A stretch of DNA of 64,000 nucleotides from Acinetobacter nectaris CIP 110549 (GTDB lineage Bacteria > Pseudomonadota > Gammaproteobacteria > Pseudomonadales > Moraxellaceae). Where the stretch lies: positions 1,120,881 to 1,184,880 of the forward strand of contig NZ_KI530712.1 in the NCBI RefSeq assembly GCF_000488215.1, read 5' to 3'. This document shows, one piece after another, positions 51,234-60,107 of this stretch. A program made the translations under genes and the position numbers. The number at the start of each line of letters is the position of its first letter. Positions within the stretch are counted from its first letter, which is position 1. The notes under the pieces are model-generated. The model worked only from the letters and a program-made list of their open reading frames with translations, had not been told where the DNA came from and made no database searches.

Positions 51234-51638
51234 ATGAATTTAGAACCATCGCCCAGCGCTTCTAATTCTCAAGAAAGCGCGATGAATGCGCAAAGTGAAA
51301 ATGTAACTCGCTGTTTATCAGTTGTTCATGAAGCACTTGCAGATGTAAAAGCAAAAGACATTGTAGAACTTGATGTAAGTGAAATTAGCAATGTTGCAGA
51401 TGCAATTGTTATTGCTAGCGGCACATCAACACGTCATGTTAAAGCACTTGCAAACAACGTTGCAGATGAAGCACGTCAAGCAGGTTTTCGTCCAATCGGT
51501 GTCGAAGGTGAACTTGATGCTGAATGGGTATTGATTGATCTTGGTTATGTTGTAGTGCATGTTATGCTACCAACAGCACGTAAATTCTATGATCTAGAAA
51601 GTCTTTGGCGCTCTGCTCCTGAAAAAGTATTCGCATAA
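51234..51638 (+). CDS. rsfS: Ribosome silencing factor RsfS
   Basis: 134 residues from the ATG at 51234; a TTG at 51225, closer to AGGA, would add three residues. RsfS binds L14 on the 50S subunit and blocks subunit joining under nutrient limitation. The Oligomerisation/nucleotidyltransferase-like core is clear: KAKDIVELDVSEISNVADAIVIASGTSTRHVKALANNV, GVEGELDAEWVLIDLGYVVVHVM and RKFYDLESLW. The N-terminal 25 residues are polar and low-complexity. It has its own promoter and terminator here and is not next to nadD or mrdA. Confidence 0.94.
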   Translation: MNLEPSPSASNSQESAMNAQSENVTRCLSVVHEALADVKAKDIVELDVSEISNVADAIVIASGTSTRHVKALANNVADEARQAGFRPIGVEGELDAEWVLIDLGYVVVHVMLPTARKFYDLESLWRSAPEKVFA

Positions 51639-51660
51639 GATTACGAAAAAAATGCAAATA

Positions 51661-51688
51661 AAAAAGCGACAAATACGTCGCTTTTTTT
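51661..51688 (+). terminator. Intrinsic terminator of rsfS
   Basis: AAAAAGCGAC (51661-51670) pairs with GTCGCTTTTT (51677-51686) and ends in a 7-T run, 22 bp after the rsfS stop. Confidence 0.85.
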
Positions 51689-51695
51689 GTTTATA

Positions 51696-51724
51696 GCAAC
51701 ATATATTTTAGAAATATATGTTGC
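51696..51724. repeat. Perfect 12-bp hairpin between rsfS and pntB ends
   Basis: GCAACATATATT (51696-51707) pairs with AATATATGTTGC (51713-51724) around TTAGA. It lies 15 bp after the pntB stop on the minus strand but lacks a T run; with the rsfS terminator it makes two hairpins in tandem between the convergent genes. Confidence 0.6.
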
Positions 51725-51739
51725 TCTTATTTTAAATTT

Positions 51740-53188
51740 TTAGTGGCCTGCACCATTAATCGATTTTGTCATATCTTCAACAACTTTTTTCGCATCACCG
51801 AAAATCATCATTGTTTTTTCATCATAGAACAAATCATTGTCTAAACCTGCATAACCCGTTGCCATTGAACGCTTAATAACCATAATCGTACGGGCTTTAT
51901 ACGCTTCCAAAATAGGCATACCATAAATTGGAGAACCTGGGTTATCTTTTGCAGCAGGGTTTACAACATCGTTTGCACCAATTACAAGAACAACATCTGT
52001 CGCAGGGAAATCTGAGTTAATTTCATCCATCTCTAGAATATCGTCATAAGGCACGTCTGCTTCTGCAAGTAAGACGTTCATATGTCCAGGCATACGACCC
52101 GCAACAGGGTGAATTGCAAAACGTACTTTCACACCTTCTTCTTTAAGTAACATTGCAAGTTCTTTTACAGCATTTTGTGCACGACCTTGTGCCATACCAT
52201 AACCCGGTACAATCACGACACTGTCTGCATTTGACATCAGGAAGCCTGCATCATCTGCCGAACCTGAACGATAGTTTCTCTCAACTTTTTCGCCTGATGC
52301 TGCTACAGCAGCAGTACTTGCCGAGCCACCAAATAGAACATTAAGAATGCTACGATTCATCGCCTTACACATAATGTACGACAAGATTGCACCCGATGAA
52401 CCCACCAATGAACCCGCAACAATAAGCATATTATTTTCAAGTGTAAAACCAATTCCTGCTGCTGCCCACCCTGAAAAAGAGTTCAGAAGTGATACCACAA
52501 CCGGCATATCTCCACCGCCCACAGGCGCAATCCACACCCAACCAAATGCAAGTGCAAAAGCAGTCATAAGCCAAAAAGCAGCCATATTTCCTGTTGTAAA
52601 GAAATAACCACCACAAACAATCATTACCGCAAATAAAATAGCTTGTAAGGGTTTTACCCAACCACCTGCAATTGTTTTTGCCCATTTCTTCGCAGCGAGT
52701 TTTCCATAAGCAAATAAAGATGCTGTAAAGGTAATTGCGCCGACAAAGCAACCAACAAACAACTCGAAGAAGTGTACTTTACTCATATGCGGCTGTTCTA
52801 CGCCCGCATTTTGCAATGCAGATGTATTTTGCTCAAATAGTCCAACCAAGTGGTTGTTATGCAAAATTGCAGCAATTGCAATTAATACCGCAGACAAACC
52901 AACCAATGAGTGCATGAGTGCAACTGTTTCAGGCATTTGTGTCATTGGAACAGTACGTGCGCGAGTAATACCTACGACCGCACCCAATGCCATTGGAATT
53001 AAAATAAGCCATACAACCACATGATCTGCGACAAAAAATGTCGTTAACACTGCAATTGCCATAGCCACCATGCCATAACGATTCCCTTGAATCGCAGTTT
53101 TTGGGCTAGACAGTCCACGTAATGTTAAAATAAATAAAATCGCACCAACAAGATATAACCAACCAGAATATTCTCTTATCAATTCCAT
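51740..53188 (-). CDS. pntB: NAD(P) transhydrogenase subunit beta
   Basis: 482 residues. The N-terminal half has about nine membrane helices (domain II). The C-terminal half is the NADP(H)-binding domain III with VVIVPGYGMAQGRAQNAV, RFAIHPVAGRMPGHMNVLLAEA and VLVIGANDVVNPAAKDNP. With PntA it moves hydride between NADH and NADP+ while translocating protons across the inner membrane, supplying NADPH. It starts 4 bp after the small alpha-2 subunit gene. Confidence 0.96.
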   Translation of the reverse strand: MELIREYSGWLYLVGAILFILTLRGLSSPKTAIQGNRYGMVAMAIAVLTTFFVADHVVVWLILIPMALGAVVGITRARTVPMTQMPETVALMHSLVGLSAVLIAIAAILHNNHLVGLFEQNTSALQNAGVEQPHMSKVHFFELFVGCFVGAITFTASLFAYGKLAAKKWAKTIAGGWVKPLQAILFAVMIVCGGYFFTTGNMAAFWLMTAFALAFGWVWIAPVGGGDMPVVVSLLNSFSGWAAAGIGFTLENNMLIVAGSLVGSSGAILSYIMCKAMNRSILNVLFGGSASTAAVAASGEKVERNYRSGSADDAGFLMSNADSVVIVPGYGMAQGRAQNAVKELAMLLKEEGVKVRFAIHPVAGRMPGHMNVLLAEADVPYDDILEMDEINSDFPATDVVLVIGANDVVNPAAKDNPGSPIYGMPILEAYKARTIMVIKRSMATGYAGLDNDLFYDEKTMMIFGDAKKVVEDMTKSINGAGH

Positions 53189-53191
53189 TGT

Positions 53192-53518
53192 TTATACCTC
53201 TTCTTTCTTTTTCTGTTTTGGTTTGAACATTTCAAGCATACGTGCTGTAACGGCAAAACCACCAAAAATATTAATACTTGCTAAAAAGACAGCAACTGCA
53301 CCTAAAACACTCACAGCATTTACACTTTGAAAAGCAACATTTGCTTCAATCCCAAGCACTGGCAAACCAACGGTTTGTAGCATTGCACCTACAATAACAA
53401 TTGAAGAAAGTGCATTAGTGACTGCCATTAAAGGTGTATGTAAAGCAGGCGTTACACCCCATACTACGTAGTAACCTACAAATACAGCCAAGACAAAAAT
53501 AGTTATTGTTTCAATCAT
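53192..53518 (-). CDS. pntAB: NAD(P) transhydrogenase subunit alpha part 2
   Basis: 108 residues forming the membrane part of the alpha subunit, with three to four helices (ITIFVLAVFVGYYVVWGV, HTPLMAVTNALSSIVIVGAM). In E. coli this is fused to the NAD-binding part; here it is a separate gene, the split arrangement also known from Rhodospirillum and Acinetobacter. It lies between pntAA and pntB with gaps of 11 and 3 bp. Confidence 0.94.
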   Translation of the reverse strand: MIETITIFVLAVFVGYYVVWGVTPALHTPLMAVTNALSSIVIVGAMLQTVGLPVLGIEANVAFQSVNAVSVLGAVAVFLASINIFGGFAVTARMLEMFKPKQKKKEEV

Positions 53519-53529
53519 TTTCTCGCTCC

Positions 53530-54657
53530 TCAGCTACGCTTTAACAACAGCTCGCCATCATGACTTACGAGCAATGCTTTTTGAATTTCATCTTCTAACG
53601 TAATATTTAATTGCTTATCTTCATTAAAGAGAGTGCTTACAAAGTTAAAAACATTACGCGCATACAATGCAGATGCCTCTGTTGCAACAGTCGAAGGAAT
53701 ATTTGGAATCCCTAAAATTTGTACACCATTCTCTGTTACAACCGTCTCATTCACCGCAGAACCTTCAACATTACCGCCGGTTTCAACAGCCATATCTAAA
53801 ATGACAGAGCCCGGTTTCATTTTTTTCACGGTTTCAGCTTTAATTAGTCTTGGTGCATTTCGCCCCGGTAACAATGCAGTGGTAATCACAATATCTGCCT
53901 GACTCACAGCTTTATCTACAATCGCAGCTTGGTCTTTTATGTATTGTTCACCCGGCATCCAGCCATAGCCATTTTTTGCAGCATCAGCAGCACGTTGTTG
54001 CTCTTCTTCAGACATTGGCACATCTAGCCACTTACCACCTAAAGACTGTACTTGTTCTTTAGCAGTTGGTCGCAAATCTGTTGCTTCAACCACTGCACCT
54101 AAACGTTTTGCCGTTGCAATTGCCTGTAAACCTGCAACTCCTACACCCATAATGACAACTTTTGCAGGTTTAACTGTACCTGCTGCTGTCATCAGCATTG
54201 GAAATAAACCCTGATAGGCATTTGCTGCCAATAAAACAGACTTATAACCTGCTAAGTTCGCTTGAGATGACAAGACATCCATATTTTGCGCACGTGATAA
54301 CGTACGAGGTAGCAACTCTAAAGCAAAAGCAGAAATTTTTTGCTGTGCAAAAGCATCTAACTCAGGGTTACGAAATGGATCAAACATCGCGACAACCGCA
54401 CTGCCTTGTTTAATCTTTTGAATTTCATCACCAACAGGTGCTCGCACCTTTAATATAATTTCACTGCCTTCATAAGCATTTTCGGTAATCTTTGCACCAA
54501 CACTTTCATATGCTGAGTCAATATATGCCGACTTAATACCAGCACCACGCTCAATGACCACATCATGACCATTACTGATTAATTTTTTTACGGTTTCAGG
54601 CGTAGCAGCCACACGGTTTTCACCTGCTACTGTTTCAGTTGGTATTCCAATCTGCAT
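53530..54657 (-). CDS. pntAA: NAD(P) transhydrogenase subunit alpha part 1
   Basis: 375 residues from the ATG at 54657 (MQIGIPTETVAGENRVAATP). It is the soluble NAD(H)-binding domain I, related to alanine dehydrogenase. GVGVAGLQAIATAKRLGAVVEATD is the Rossmann motif and GYGWMPGEQYIKDQ is the mobile loop region that approaches the NADP site. It is the first gene of the pnt operon. Confidence 0.95.
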   Translation of the reverse strand: MQIGIPTETVAGENRVAATPETVKKLISNGHDVVIERGAGIKSAYIDSAYESVGAKITENAYEGSEIILKVRAPVGDEIQKIKQGSAVVAMFDPFRNPELDAFAQQKISAFALELLPRTLSRAQNMDVLSSQANLAGYKSVLLAANAYQGLFPMLMTAAGTVKPAKVVIMGVGVAGLQAIATAKRLGAVVEATDLRPTAKEQVQSLGGKWLDVPMSEEEQQRAADAAKNGYGWMPGEQYIKDQAAIVDKAVSQADIVITTALLPGRNAPRLIKAETVKKMKPGSVILDMAVETGGNVEGSAVNETVVTENGVQILGIPNIPSTVATEASALYARNVFNFVSTLFNEDKQLNITLEDEIQKALLVSHDGELLLKRS

Positions 54658-55365
54658 GAGTCTTCCCCAAGCCAAGGTCATTATTAAACAATACGAAAGA
54701 TGAAAGTACTTTTCGCACGATATGTCACTTTGATTCTATGTAATCGAAGGAAAAATGCTACCCATTATTTATTTAATAAATGGAGAATATTTCCAAGTTG
54801 ACATTTTGATACACCCTTAAAAGCGCTAAAATATAAAGGTTTGACTTAAAAAAATAATATTTTTTATACATACTATACAATTAGCCTTTTGTCTTAGCCC
54901 ATATATATTATTCCTTTTATTTTAATAACTTATAAAATATATCTATAATTAAAAATGTGTATTTTATTTTTAATACATATAAATCAAATATTTAATTTTA
55001 TTTATAAAAAACAAAAATAGATTTAAGGAATAACTAAACATTGTTATTCTTCTAAATAAGTTTAAAAATACAACATCAATTATTTTTAAATAATCGAAAA
55101 TAAAAAAATATTCATGTTAAAAAAGTATTTGTTTATTTCAACTTAAATAAAAGATACCTCTTATCGCTCACATTTCTTTCCAATTTTTATTCTATATTTT
55201 CTTTAGTTTTCTTAGACTCTATTTTAAATGATGATACTCAGAAATATTATTCACTTATATCAGAAATTTTGATAATTCGCATTCACCTACTCAGGTACAT
55301 TCCGTACTAAAATTTATGATATCTTGCTCTCAAATTAAACTTATATATCTCATACTGTATTTATA
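54658..55365. other. Long AT-rich intergenic region upstream of pntAA and the MFS gene
   Basis: 708 bp between divergent genes and very AT-rich from 54780 on. It must contain the pnt promoter near 54660-54780 and that of the MFS gene near 55280-55365. TATCA-N7-TGATA at about 55259-55275 is a short palindrome. No sigma-54 type element, RNA gene or convincing small reading frame was seen. Confidence 0.5.
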
Positions 55366-56562
55366 ATGCCCTCTACTCAAGATATTAGCCAAAATAGAAA
55401 ACTACTTTGGCTTATGGCCATTTCCTGTGGCCTTACTGCAGGTGCAAATTATTTTTGCCAACCGCTCATACATTCCATTCAACATAGTTTTCATACATCA
55501 ACAGCTCAAGCACAGTTTACTGTCACACTTGCACAAATTTCTTATGCTGTTGGCTTACTTTTTATTGTTCCTCTTGGAGATATTACCCAAAAGAGTAAGT
55601 TTATCCCTTTACTTATGGCATTTTCAGGCATAGGTTTACTACTTTCAGCCCTTTCTATAAACCTATATATGCTATGGCTTGGAACAGTACTGGCAGGTTT
55701 ATTTTCTGTTGCAGCACAAGTACTTATTCCATTTTCAACCATAATGGTTCAACCAAATAAAATTGGGGAAACAGTTGGATTTTTAATAAGTGGTTTATTG
55801 ATTGGTATTTTACTTTCGACCAGTCTAGCAGGCATATTATCAAACCTCTTACACTGGAAAGTCGTTTATTTTTTCAGTGCCTTTTTGATTTTTTGGTGTG
55901 CATATCAACTCAAAAAACAACTTCCTCAAACCAAAGGTACATCGCTAAATTATTTTGATGTATTTAAGTCAATGAAAGCTCTGATTACCGAGGAACATCG
56001 GCTTAGTATTCGTGGTCTTATGGGTGGCTTTTCTTTTGCATCTATGAGTATTTTATTTGCAACTATGGCTGTTTATTTATCTGCACCACCTTTCAACCTG
56101 AAAGATGCATTCATTGGTATGATAAGTCTTGTTGGTATCATCGGCGCACTATCATCACAATATGTCGGTAAGTTTGCAGATCGTGGTTATACTGTTCAGC
56201 TTACATTTATCGGTAGCATACTTCTTATTTCAAGTTGGCTTTTTTTATACCTATCTCAGCAGCATTTTATTTACTACATTATCGGTTTTGCTGTACTTAA
56301 TACAGGCGTCGCGTTTACTCACTCATGTAATCAAAGCATTATTTATAAATTACGCCCAAATGCAAAGTCCCGCATCAATTCAATTTATATGACATTTTAC
56401 TTTGGTGGGGCTGCATTTGGTTCAGCTATGGGAATTTTTGCATGGAATCATGGCGGTTGGATTTGGGCTTGTATTACAGGTCTTGTATTTGCGATACTCA
56501 CTACATTCTTTGCTGTGATTGACTACCTTCTCGTACAGAAAAAATACTACACAATATCCTAA
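55366..56562 (+). CDS. MFS transporter, 12-helix efflux/uptake type
   Basis: 398 residues with about 12 hydrophobic helices. LLWLMAISCGLTAGANYFCQPL starts the first helix, FTVTLAQISYAVGLLFIVPLGDITQKS contains the A-like GD-x-T-x-K loop of helices 2-3, and a second-half repeat is present. It resembles sugar/arabinose efflux-type transporters. It converges with the allantoate amidohydrolase gene (1-bp gap between stops). It lacks the sigma-54 type promoter of the neighbouring catabolic genes, so membership of that pathway is doubtful. Confidence 0.82.
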   Translation: MPSTQDISQNRKLLWLMAISCGLTAGANYFCQPLIHSIQHSFHTSTAQAQFTVTLAQISYAVGLLFIVPLGDITQKSKFIPLLMAFSGIGLLLSALSINLYMLWLGTVLAGLFSVAAQVLIPFSTIMVQPNKIGETVGFLISGLLIGILLSTSLAGILSNLLHWKVVYFFSAFLIFWCAYQLKKQLPQTKGTSLNYFDVFKSMKALITEEHRLSIRGLMGGFSFASMSILFATMAVYLSAPPFNLKDAFIGMISLVGIIGALSSQYVGKFADRGYTVQLTFIGSILLISSWLFLYLSQQHFIYYIIGFAVLNTGVAFTHSCNQSIIYKLRPNAKSRINSIYMTFYFGGAAFGSAMGIFAWNHGGWIWACITGLVFAILTTFFAVIDYLLVQKKYYTIS

Positions 56563-56563
56563 T

Positions 56564-57817
56564 TTAAGTTTGTGCCCATGTCAGTACTGTTTCAATATAA
56601 GCATGTATTGCAAGCTGTGCGTCATGGGTCGTTATAGCTTCAGCAGGATGATGACTCACCCCTTTTTCACACCGAACGAACAACATGCCAACAGGCCATT
56701 GAGTGGCAATTGCAATGGCATCATGCCCTGCACCACTTGGTAAATATTTTTCTGTCGTCTGAACTTTAGAAATACCATGTGCAAAACGTTGCTGTAAGTT
56801 TTCATCACACGCAATGGCTTGAATTCGATAAAACTCATCACTTTCAAATGTGAGTCCACGTGTTGTTGCAATATGCTGTGCTTTTTCTAAAACCTTTTCT
56901 AATGCCTGATCTATAACGGCATCGTTCGGCCCTCGAATATCTAATGATAATGAGACCTGTCCTGAAATTACATTGACTGCATTAGGTTTATTTTCGATAT
57001 ACCCAACAGTAGCGACTAAGCTCAAATCAGCCTGTGGCACATACTCATCAATTTCAATAATCCATTTTGCTGCCGCCACCAAAGCATCTTTACGGTGTTG
57101 CATTGGTACTGTACCTGCATGTCCTGCATGTCCTTTAAACTGGCACATTAAACGGCGTGCACCATTAATTGCAGTCACTACACCCAATGCAAGATTTTCT
57201 GCCTCTAAACATGGACCTTGTTCGATATGGAGTTCAAGATATGCTGCTATATCTTCTTTTTTTCTCTGAGCCTGAGAGATTTGAAGCGGATCTAAACCAA
57301 AATCTTGCATAGCTTGCGCAATTGACACTCCATCACGGTCTTTACGTTCAAGCCAATCCTTTTCCCATTGCCCTGTCAGCGCTTTACTGCCCAAAAGTGT
57401 CACATCAAATCGTGTACCTTCTTCATCTGCAAAGCCAACAATTTCAACTGCGACAGGCAAACGGTATTGATGCTCATGTAAAAAAGCCACGACTTCAAGT
57501 GCAGTTAAAACACCTAGAATTCCATCATATTTACCTGCATTTCTTACAGTATCTAAATGCGATCCCAATAAAATTGCAGGTGCATTAGGCTCTCTACCTT
57601 CATACCTACCACACATATTTCCAACCGCATCTTGCCAAACATGCATGCCAATTTCTTGCATCCATGTAGCAACTTGCGCATTGGCTTGTTGATGCTCTTT
57701 AGACAAATAAACACGTGTCATCGCATCGGTATCACTGCTTATCTTTGCCAGTGATTCAATACGTGCCATTACCCTTTGAGCAGCGAACGCTGTATATTGT
57801 GAAGAAATCTCAATCAT
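56564..57817 (-). CDS. allC: Allantoate amidohydrolase (AllC-like, M20 family)
   Basis: 417 residues from the ATG at 57817, behind GGAG and overlapping the aminotransferase stop as ATGA. It belongs to the M20 peptidase / carbamoylase family. Metal ligands lie in LLGSHLDTV, the FADEEGTRF motif and LELHIEQGPCLE; a dimerisation domain sits in the middle (about 205-320). N-carbamoyl amino acid hydrolases look alike, but the allantoinase and ureidoglycine aminotransferase genes nearby favour allantoate as substrate, giving ureidoglycine, CO2 and ammonia. Confidence 0.85.
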   Translation of the reverse strand: MIEISSQYTAFAAQRVMARIESLAKISSDTDAMTRVYLSKEHQQANAQVATWMQEIGMHVWQDAVGNMCGRYEGREPNAPAILLGSHLDTVRNAGKYDGILGVLTALEVVAFLHEHQYRLPVAVEIVGFADEEGTRFDVTLLGSKALTGQWEKDWLERKDRDGVSIAQAMQDFGLDPLQISQAQRKKEDIAAYLELHIEQGPCLEAENLALGVVTAINGARRLMCQFKGHAGHAGTVPMQHRKDALVAAAKWIIEIDEYVPQADLSLVATVGYIENKPNAVNVISGQVSLSLDIRGPNDAVIDQALEKVLEKAQHIATTRGLTFESDEFYRIQAIACDENLQQRFAHGISKVQTTEKYLPSGAGHDAIAIATQWPVGMLFVRCEKGVSHHPAEAITTHDAQLAIHAYIETVLTWAQT

Positions 57818-59073
57818 GAGTTTTCTCCTTTCATTGCTGAAGCATACACATTCCAAGCAGCCTGCATGGCTTCGCCTTGTTTCGTAGAAAAACCTAATTT
57901 ATTCAGTACTGCTTCTAATGCAGTGAGTGTCTGTAAAACACAGTCTTTTCTCGCGTTATAGCCCATTGTACCAATACGCCAAATTTTCCCTTGCAGTGGC
58001 CCAAATGATGTTCCAATCTCAATTGAAAAATCATTCAGTAACATCTGACGAACTTCCTCACCATGAATATTTTCAGGAATTTCCACACCAAGCACATTGT
58101 TCATACGGTGCTCTAGATCACCAAATGTATTGAGCCCCATATGCTGAATCCCTGCCAATAAAGCATTGCCATGCAGTTCATGTCTTGCAATTGTTTCTGT
58201 TAAGCCTTCTTGTAAAATAATACGTGCACATTCTCTTGCACCAAACAGCATTGTGGTTGCTTCGGTATGATGGTTTAAACGCTCAGGTCCCCAATAATCC
58301 ATAATCATGCCAAGGTCAAAATAATTCGAGTAAATAAACTCATCATCACCTTGTACATGAGCATCTGTACGAATCCCTTCTTCTACACACTTACGACGGC
58401 GAATCACTTCTTCAAAGCGATCATTCAATGTAATTGGGGAACTGCCTGATGGGCCTGCCAAGCACTTTTGTAAACCTGCTGAAACAGCATCAATTTTCCA
58501 CTCATCTACTTTTAATTCATTTCCACCAAAAGATGCTGTTGCATCCGTATATAAAAGAACATCGTGACGACGACAGATTTCACCTAATTCTTGAAGTGGT
58601 TGTAACATCGTTGTCGATGTATCACCTTGCACCGTTAAAAGCAATTTTGGACGCACTTTAACAATTGCATCTTCAATGTGCTGAGGGTCAAAAACTTGTC
58701 CCCACGGTACTTCAATTGTATGTACCTCTGCACGGCAACGGCGTGCAATCTCACAAAGTAGTTGACCAAAACGTCCAAAGACAGGAACTAAAACACGGTC
58801 ACCCGGCTGAATTGAAGAAACCAATATTGCTTCAATACCTGCACGAGATGTACCATCAACAAGCATTGTCCAACGGTTTTCAGTCTGAAATAACCCACGA
58901 TATAACTGCATTACCTCATTCATATAATGTGTCATGGCAGGGTCATACTGCCCAACCAATTGCGTTGACATTGCACGCAATACACGTGGGTCTGCATTAA
59001 TTGGGCCTGGCCCCATAAGTAAACGATGTGGTGGATTAATTTGTTTAAAATTATGAATATCTAAATCGTACAT
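57814..59073 (-). CDS. pucG: (S)-ureidoglycine-glyoxylate aminotransferase (PucG/HpxJ-like)
   Basis: 419 residues, fold-type I PLP aminotransferase class V. HRLLMGPGPINADPRVLRAM at the N-terminus, DGTSRAGIEA, DATASFGGNELKVDEWKID and AGLQKCLAGPSGSSP with the PLP lysine are clear. Family members include alanine/serine-glyoxylate aminotransferases; the coupling to allantoate amidohydrolase points to transfer of the ureidoglycine amino group to glyoxylate, giving glycine and oxalurate. A sigma-54-like promoter and a palindrome lie upstream. Confidence 0.83.
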   Translation of the reverse strand: MYDLDIHNFKQINPPHRLLMGPGPINADPRVLRAMSTQLVGQYDPAMTHYMNEVMQLYRGLFQTENRWTMLVDGTSRAGIEAILVSSIQPGDRVLVPVFGRFGQLLCEIARRCRAEVHTIEVPWGQVFDPQHIEDAIVKVRPKLLLTVQGDTSTTMLQPLQELGEICRRHDVLLYTDATASFGGNELKVDEWKIDAVSAGLQKCLAGPSGSSPITLNDRFEEVIRRRKCVEEGIRTDAHVQGDDEFIYSNYFDLGMIMDYWGPERLNHHTEATTMLFGARECARIILQEGLTETIARHELHGNALLAGIQHMGLNTFGDLEHRMNNVLGVEIPENIHGEEVRQMLLNDFSIEIGTSFGPLQGKIWRIGTMGYNARKDCVLQTLTALEAVLNKLGFSTKQGEAMQAAWNVYASAMKGENS

Positions 59074-59140
59074 TTACCCGAATCCTTTTATTACAATGCA
59101 ACATCATTACAAGTGAGTCATGACCAATATAAACCCTGTT

Positions 59141-59158
59141 TTGAAACAAAAGTTTCAA
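59141..59158. promoter_or_regulatory. Palindrome in the pucG leader, candidate RpiR operator
   Basis: TTGAAAC-AAAA-GTTTCAA is a perfect inverted repeat with 7-bp arms. It begins about where transcription from the sigma-54-like element at 59172-59185 should start (about 59160, minus strand), an ideal place to block that promoter. The rpiR-type gene ends 36 bp away. Confidence 0.5.
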
Positions 59159-59169
59159 TAGAATATAAA

Positions 59170-59188
59170 ATGCAACAAATGTGCCAAA
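59170..59188 (-). promoter_or_regulatory. Sigma-54-like (-24/-12) promoter of pucG-allC
   Basis: Read on the minus strand, TTGGCACATTTGTTGCA matches the consensus TTGGCACG-N4-TTGCA at all conserved positions except one. GG is at 59185-59184 and GC at 59173-59172, exactly 10 bp apart. It lies about 100 bp before the pucG start and directly after the rpiR stop. Confidence 0.75.
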
Positions 59189-59193
59189 TTGCT

Positions 59194-60030
59194 TTATTCA
59201 AGTTCATACAACTGCGCATAACATTGAGAGATTTTTTGAACTCGTTCTCTTGAATGGTTGAGAGAGGCGTGCAGAAAGGCATTACTCAACAAACTGCAAA
59301 AGCTCATTGCTGCTGTATAGCTATCAAATGCAGAGATACTGTCTAAGCTCATGTGAATATGCCAAGAGGATAACTGCATCAGTTCCGATGATTTTTCTTC
59401 AGAAATCAATAAAACAGGCACATTATTCTTTTGTAAGTATTGCAGAATATGCTTTAAATGCTGTGGTCTACGGCGAAAAGCAAATAAAATAAATACATCT
59501 TCTTTCGTTAAATCAACCAATTCCTCAGCAATAGTCTGCCCCGACTGAGGATAAAGATACACATCGCTTCTAGCTTGTAATAACTGTTGACGTAAATGTA
59601 ATGCAACTGCATAACTATTACGGAAACCCGTAATTGCAATTTTTTTCGCTTTTAGTAATGCATCTAAAATATTTGAAAATTCAGGCGATGTAAGATATTG
59701 CATTAATAGCTGTAGGTTTAATTTTTCTTGCTCATAATGCCGTTGCAGCAAGCTATCCTTTGCCAGTATTTCTTTATTTTCGACAAGTGGTATACCTTGT
59801 TGCCTTAAGGTTCTTGTATGCTCACGCAATGCTTTATAACTGGTATACCCAAGACGTTTAAAGAGCCGACTAACGGTTGCTTTAGAAACCTGACTCAATC
59901 TTGCAATTTCTGCACTATTATAAGTCACTAAATCATGTATATGATCCAAAATGAAGTCAGCGACTTTCTTTTCTTGAGGAGTCAACTGTGAGTATTCTGT
60001 CTTTAACTGATCTTCTAAATTATTCATCAT
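59194..60030 (-). CDS. RpiR/MurR family transcriptional regulator
   Basis: 278 residues from the ATG at 60030 (or the next ATG); a much longer frame reaches into the permease gene but has no family similarity there. The N-terminal HTH_6 domain contains LTPQEKKVADFILDHIHDLVTYNSAEIARLSQVSKATVSRLFKRLGY. A C-terminal SIS domain starts near 120, with ITGFRNSYAVALHLRQQLLQ and DVFILFAFRRRPQHL. RpiR proteins sense sugar phosphates or related metabolites. Its position between permease and catabolic genes suggests control of allantoin use. A terminator-like hairpin lies just upstream. Confidence 0.87.
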   Translation of the reverse strand: MMNNLEDQLKTEYSQLTPQEKKVADFILDHIHDLVTYNSAEIARLSQVSKATVSRLFKRLGYTSYKALREHTRTLRQQGIPLVENKEILAKDSLLQRHYEQEKLNLQLLMQYLTSPEFSNILDALLKAKKIAITGFRNSYAVALHLRQQLLQARSDVYLYPQSGQTIAEELVDLTKEDVFILFAFRRRPQHLKHILQYLQKNNVPVLLISEEKSSELMQLSSWHIHMSLDSISAFDSYTAAMSFCSLLSNAFLHASLNHSRERVQKISQCYAQLYELE

Positions 60031-60050
60031 CTCTAAATCATATAAATACC

Positions 60051-60094
60051 AAAAACGCGTAAAACAAATATGCCATGCCCTACGCGTTCTTTTA
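60051..60094 (-). terminator. Probable terminator or attenuator between the permease and rpiR genes
   Basis: AACGCGTA (60054-60061) and TACGCGTT (60081-60088) form an 8-bp stem extendable by A-T pairs, with an 19-base loop. On the minus strand it is followed by TTTT. It lies about 14 bp after the permease stop and 21 bp before the rpiR start. Confidence 0.5.
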
Positions 60095-60107
60095 TAGACA
60101 ACATATA

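Noticed and set aside
55240..55365. A sigma-54-like promoter for the MFS gene beside the allantoin island
   Set aside because: No GG-N10-GC element is present in the upstream region; the only GG has no GC at the required spacing.
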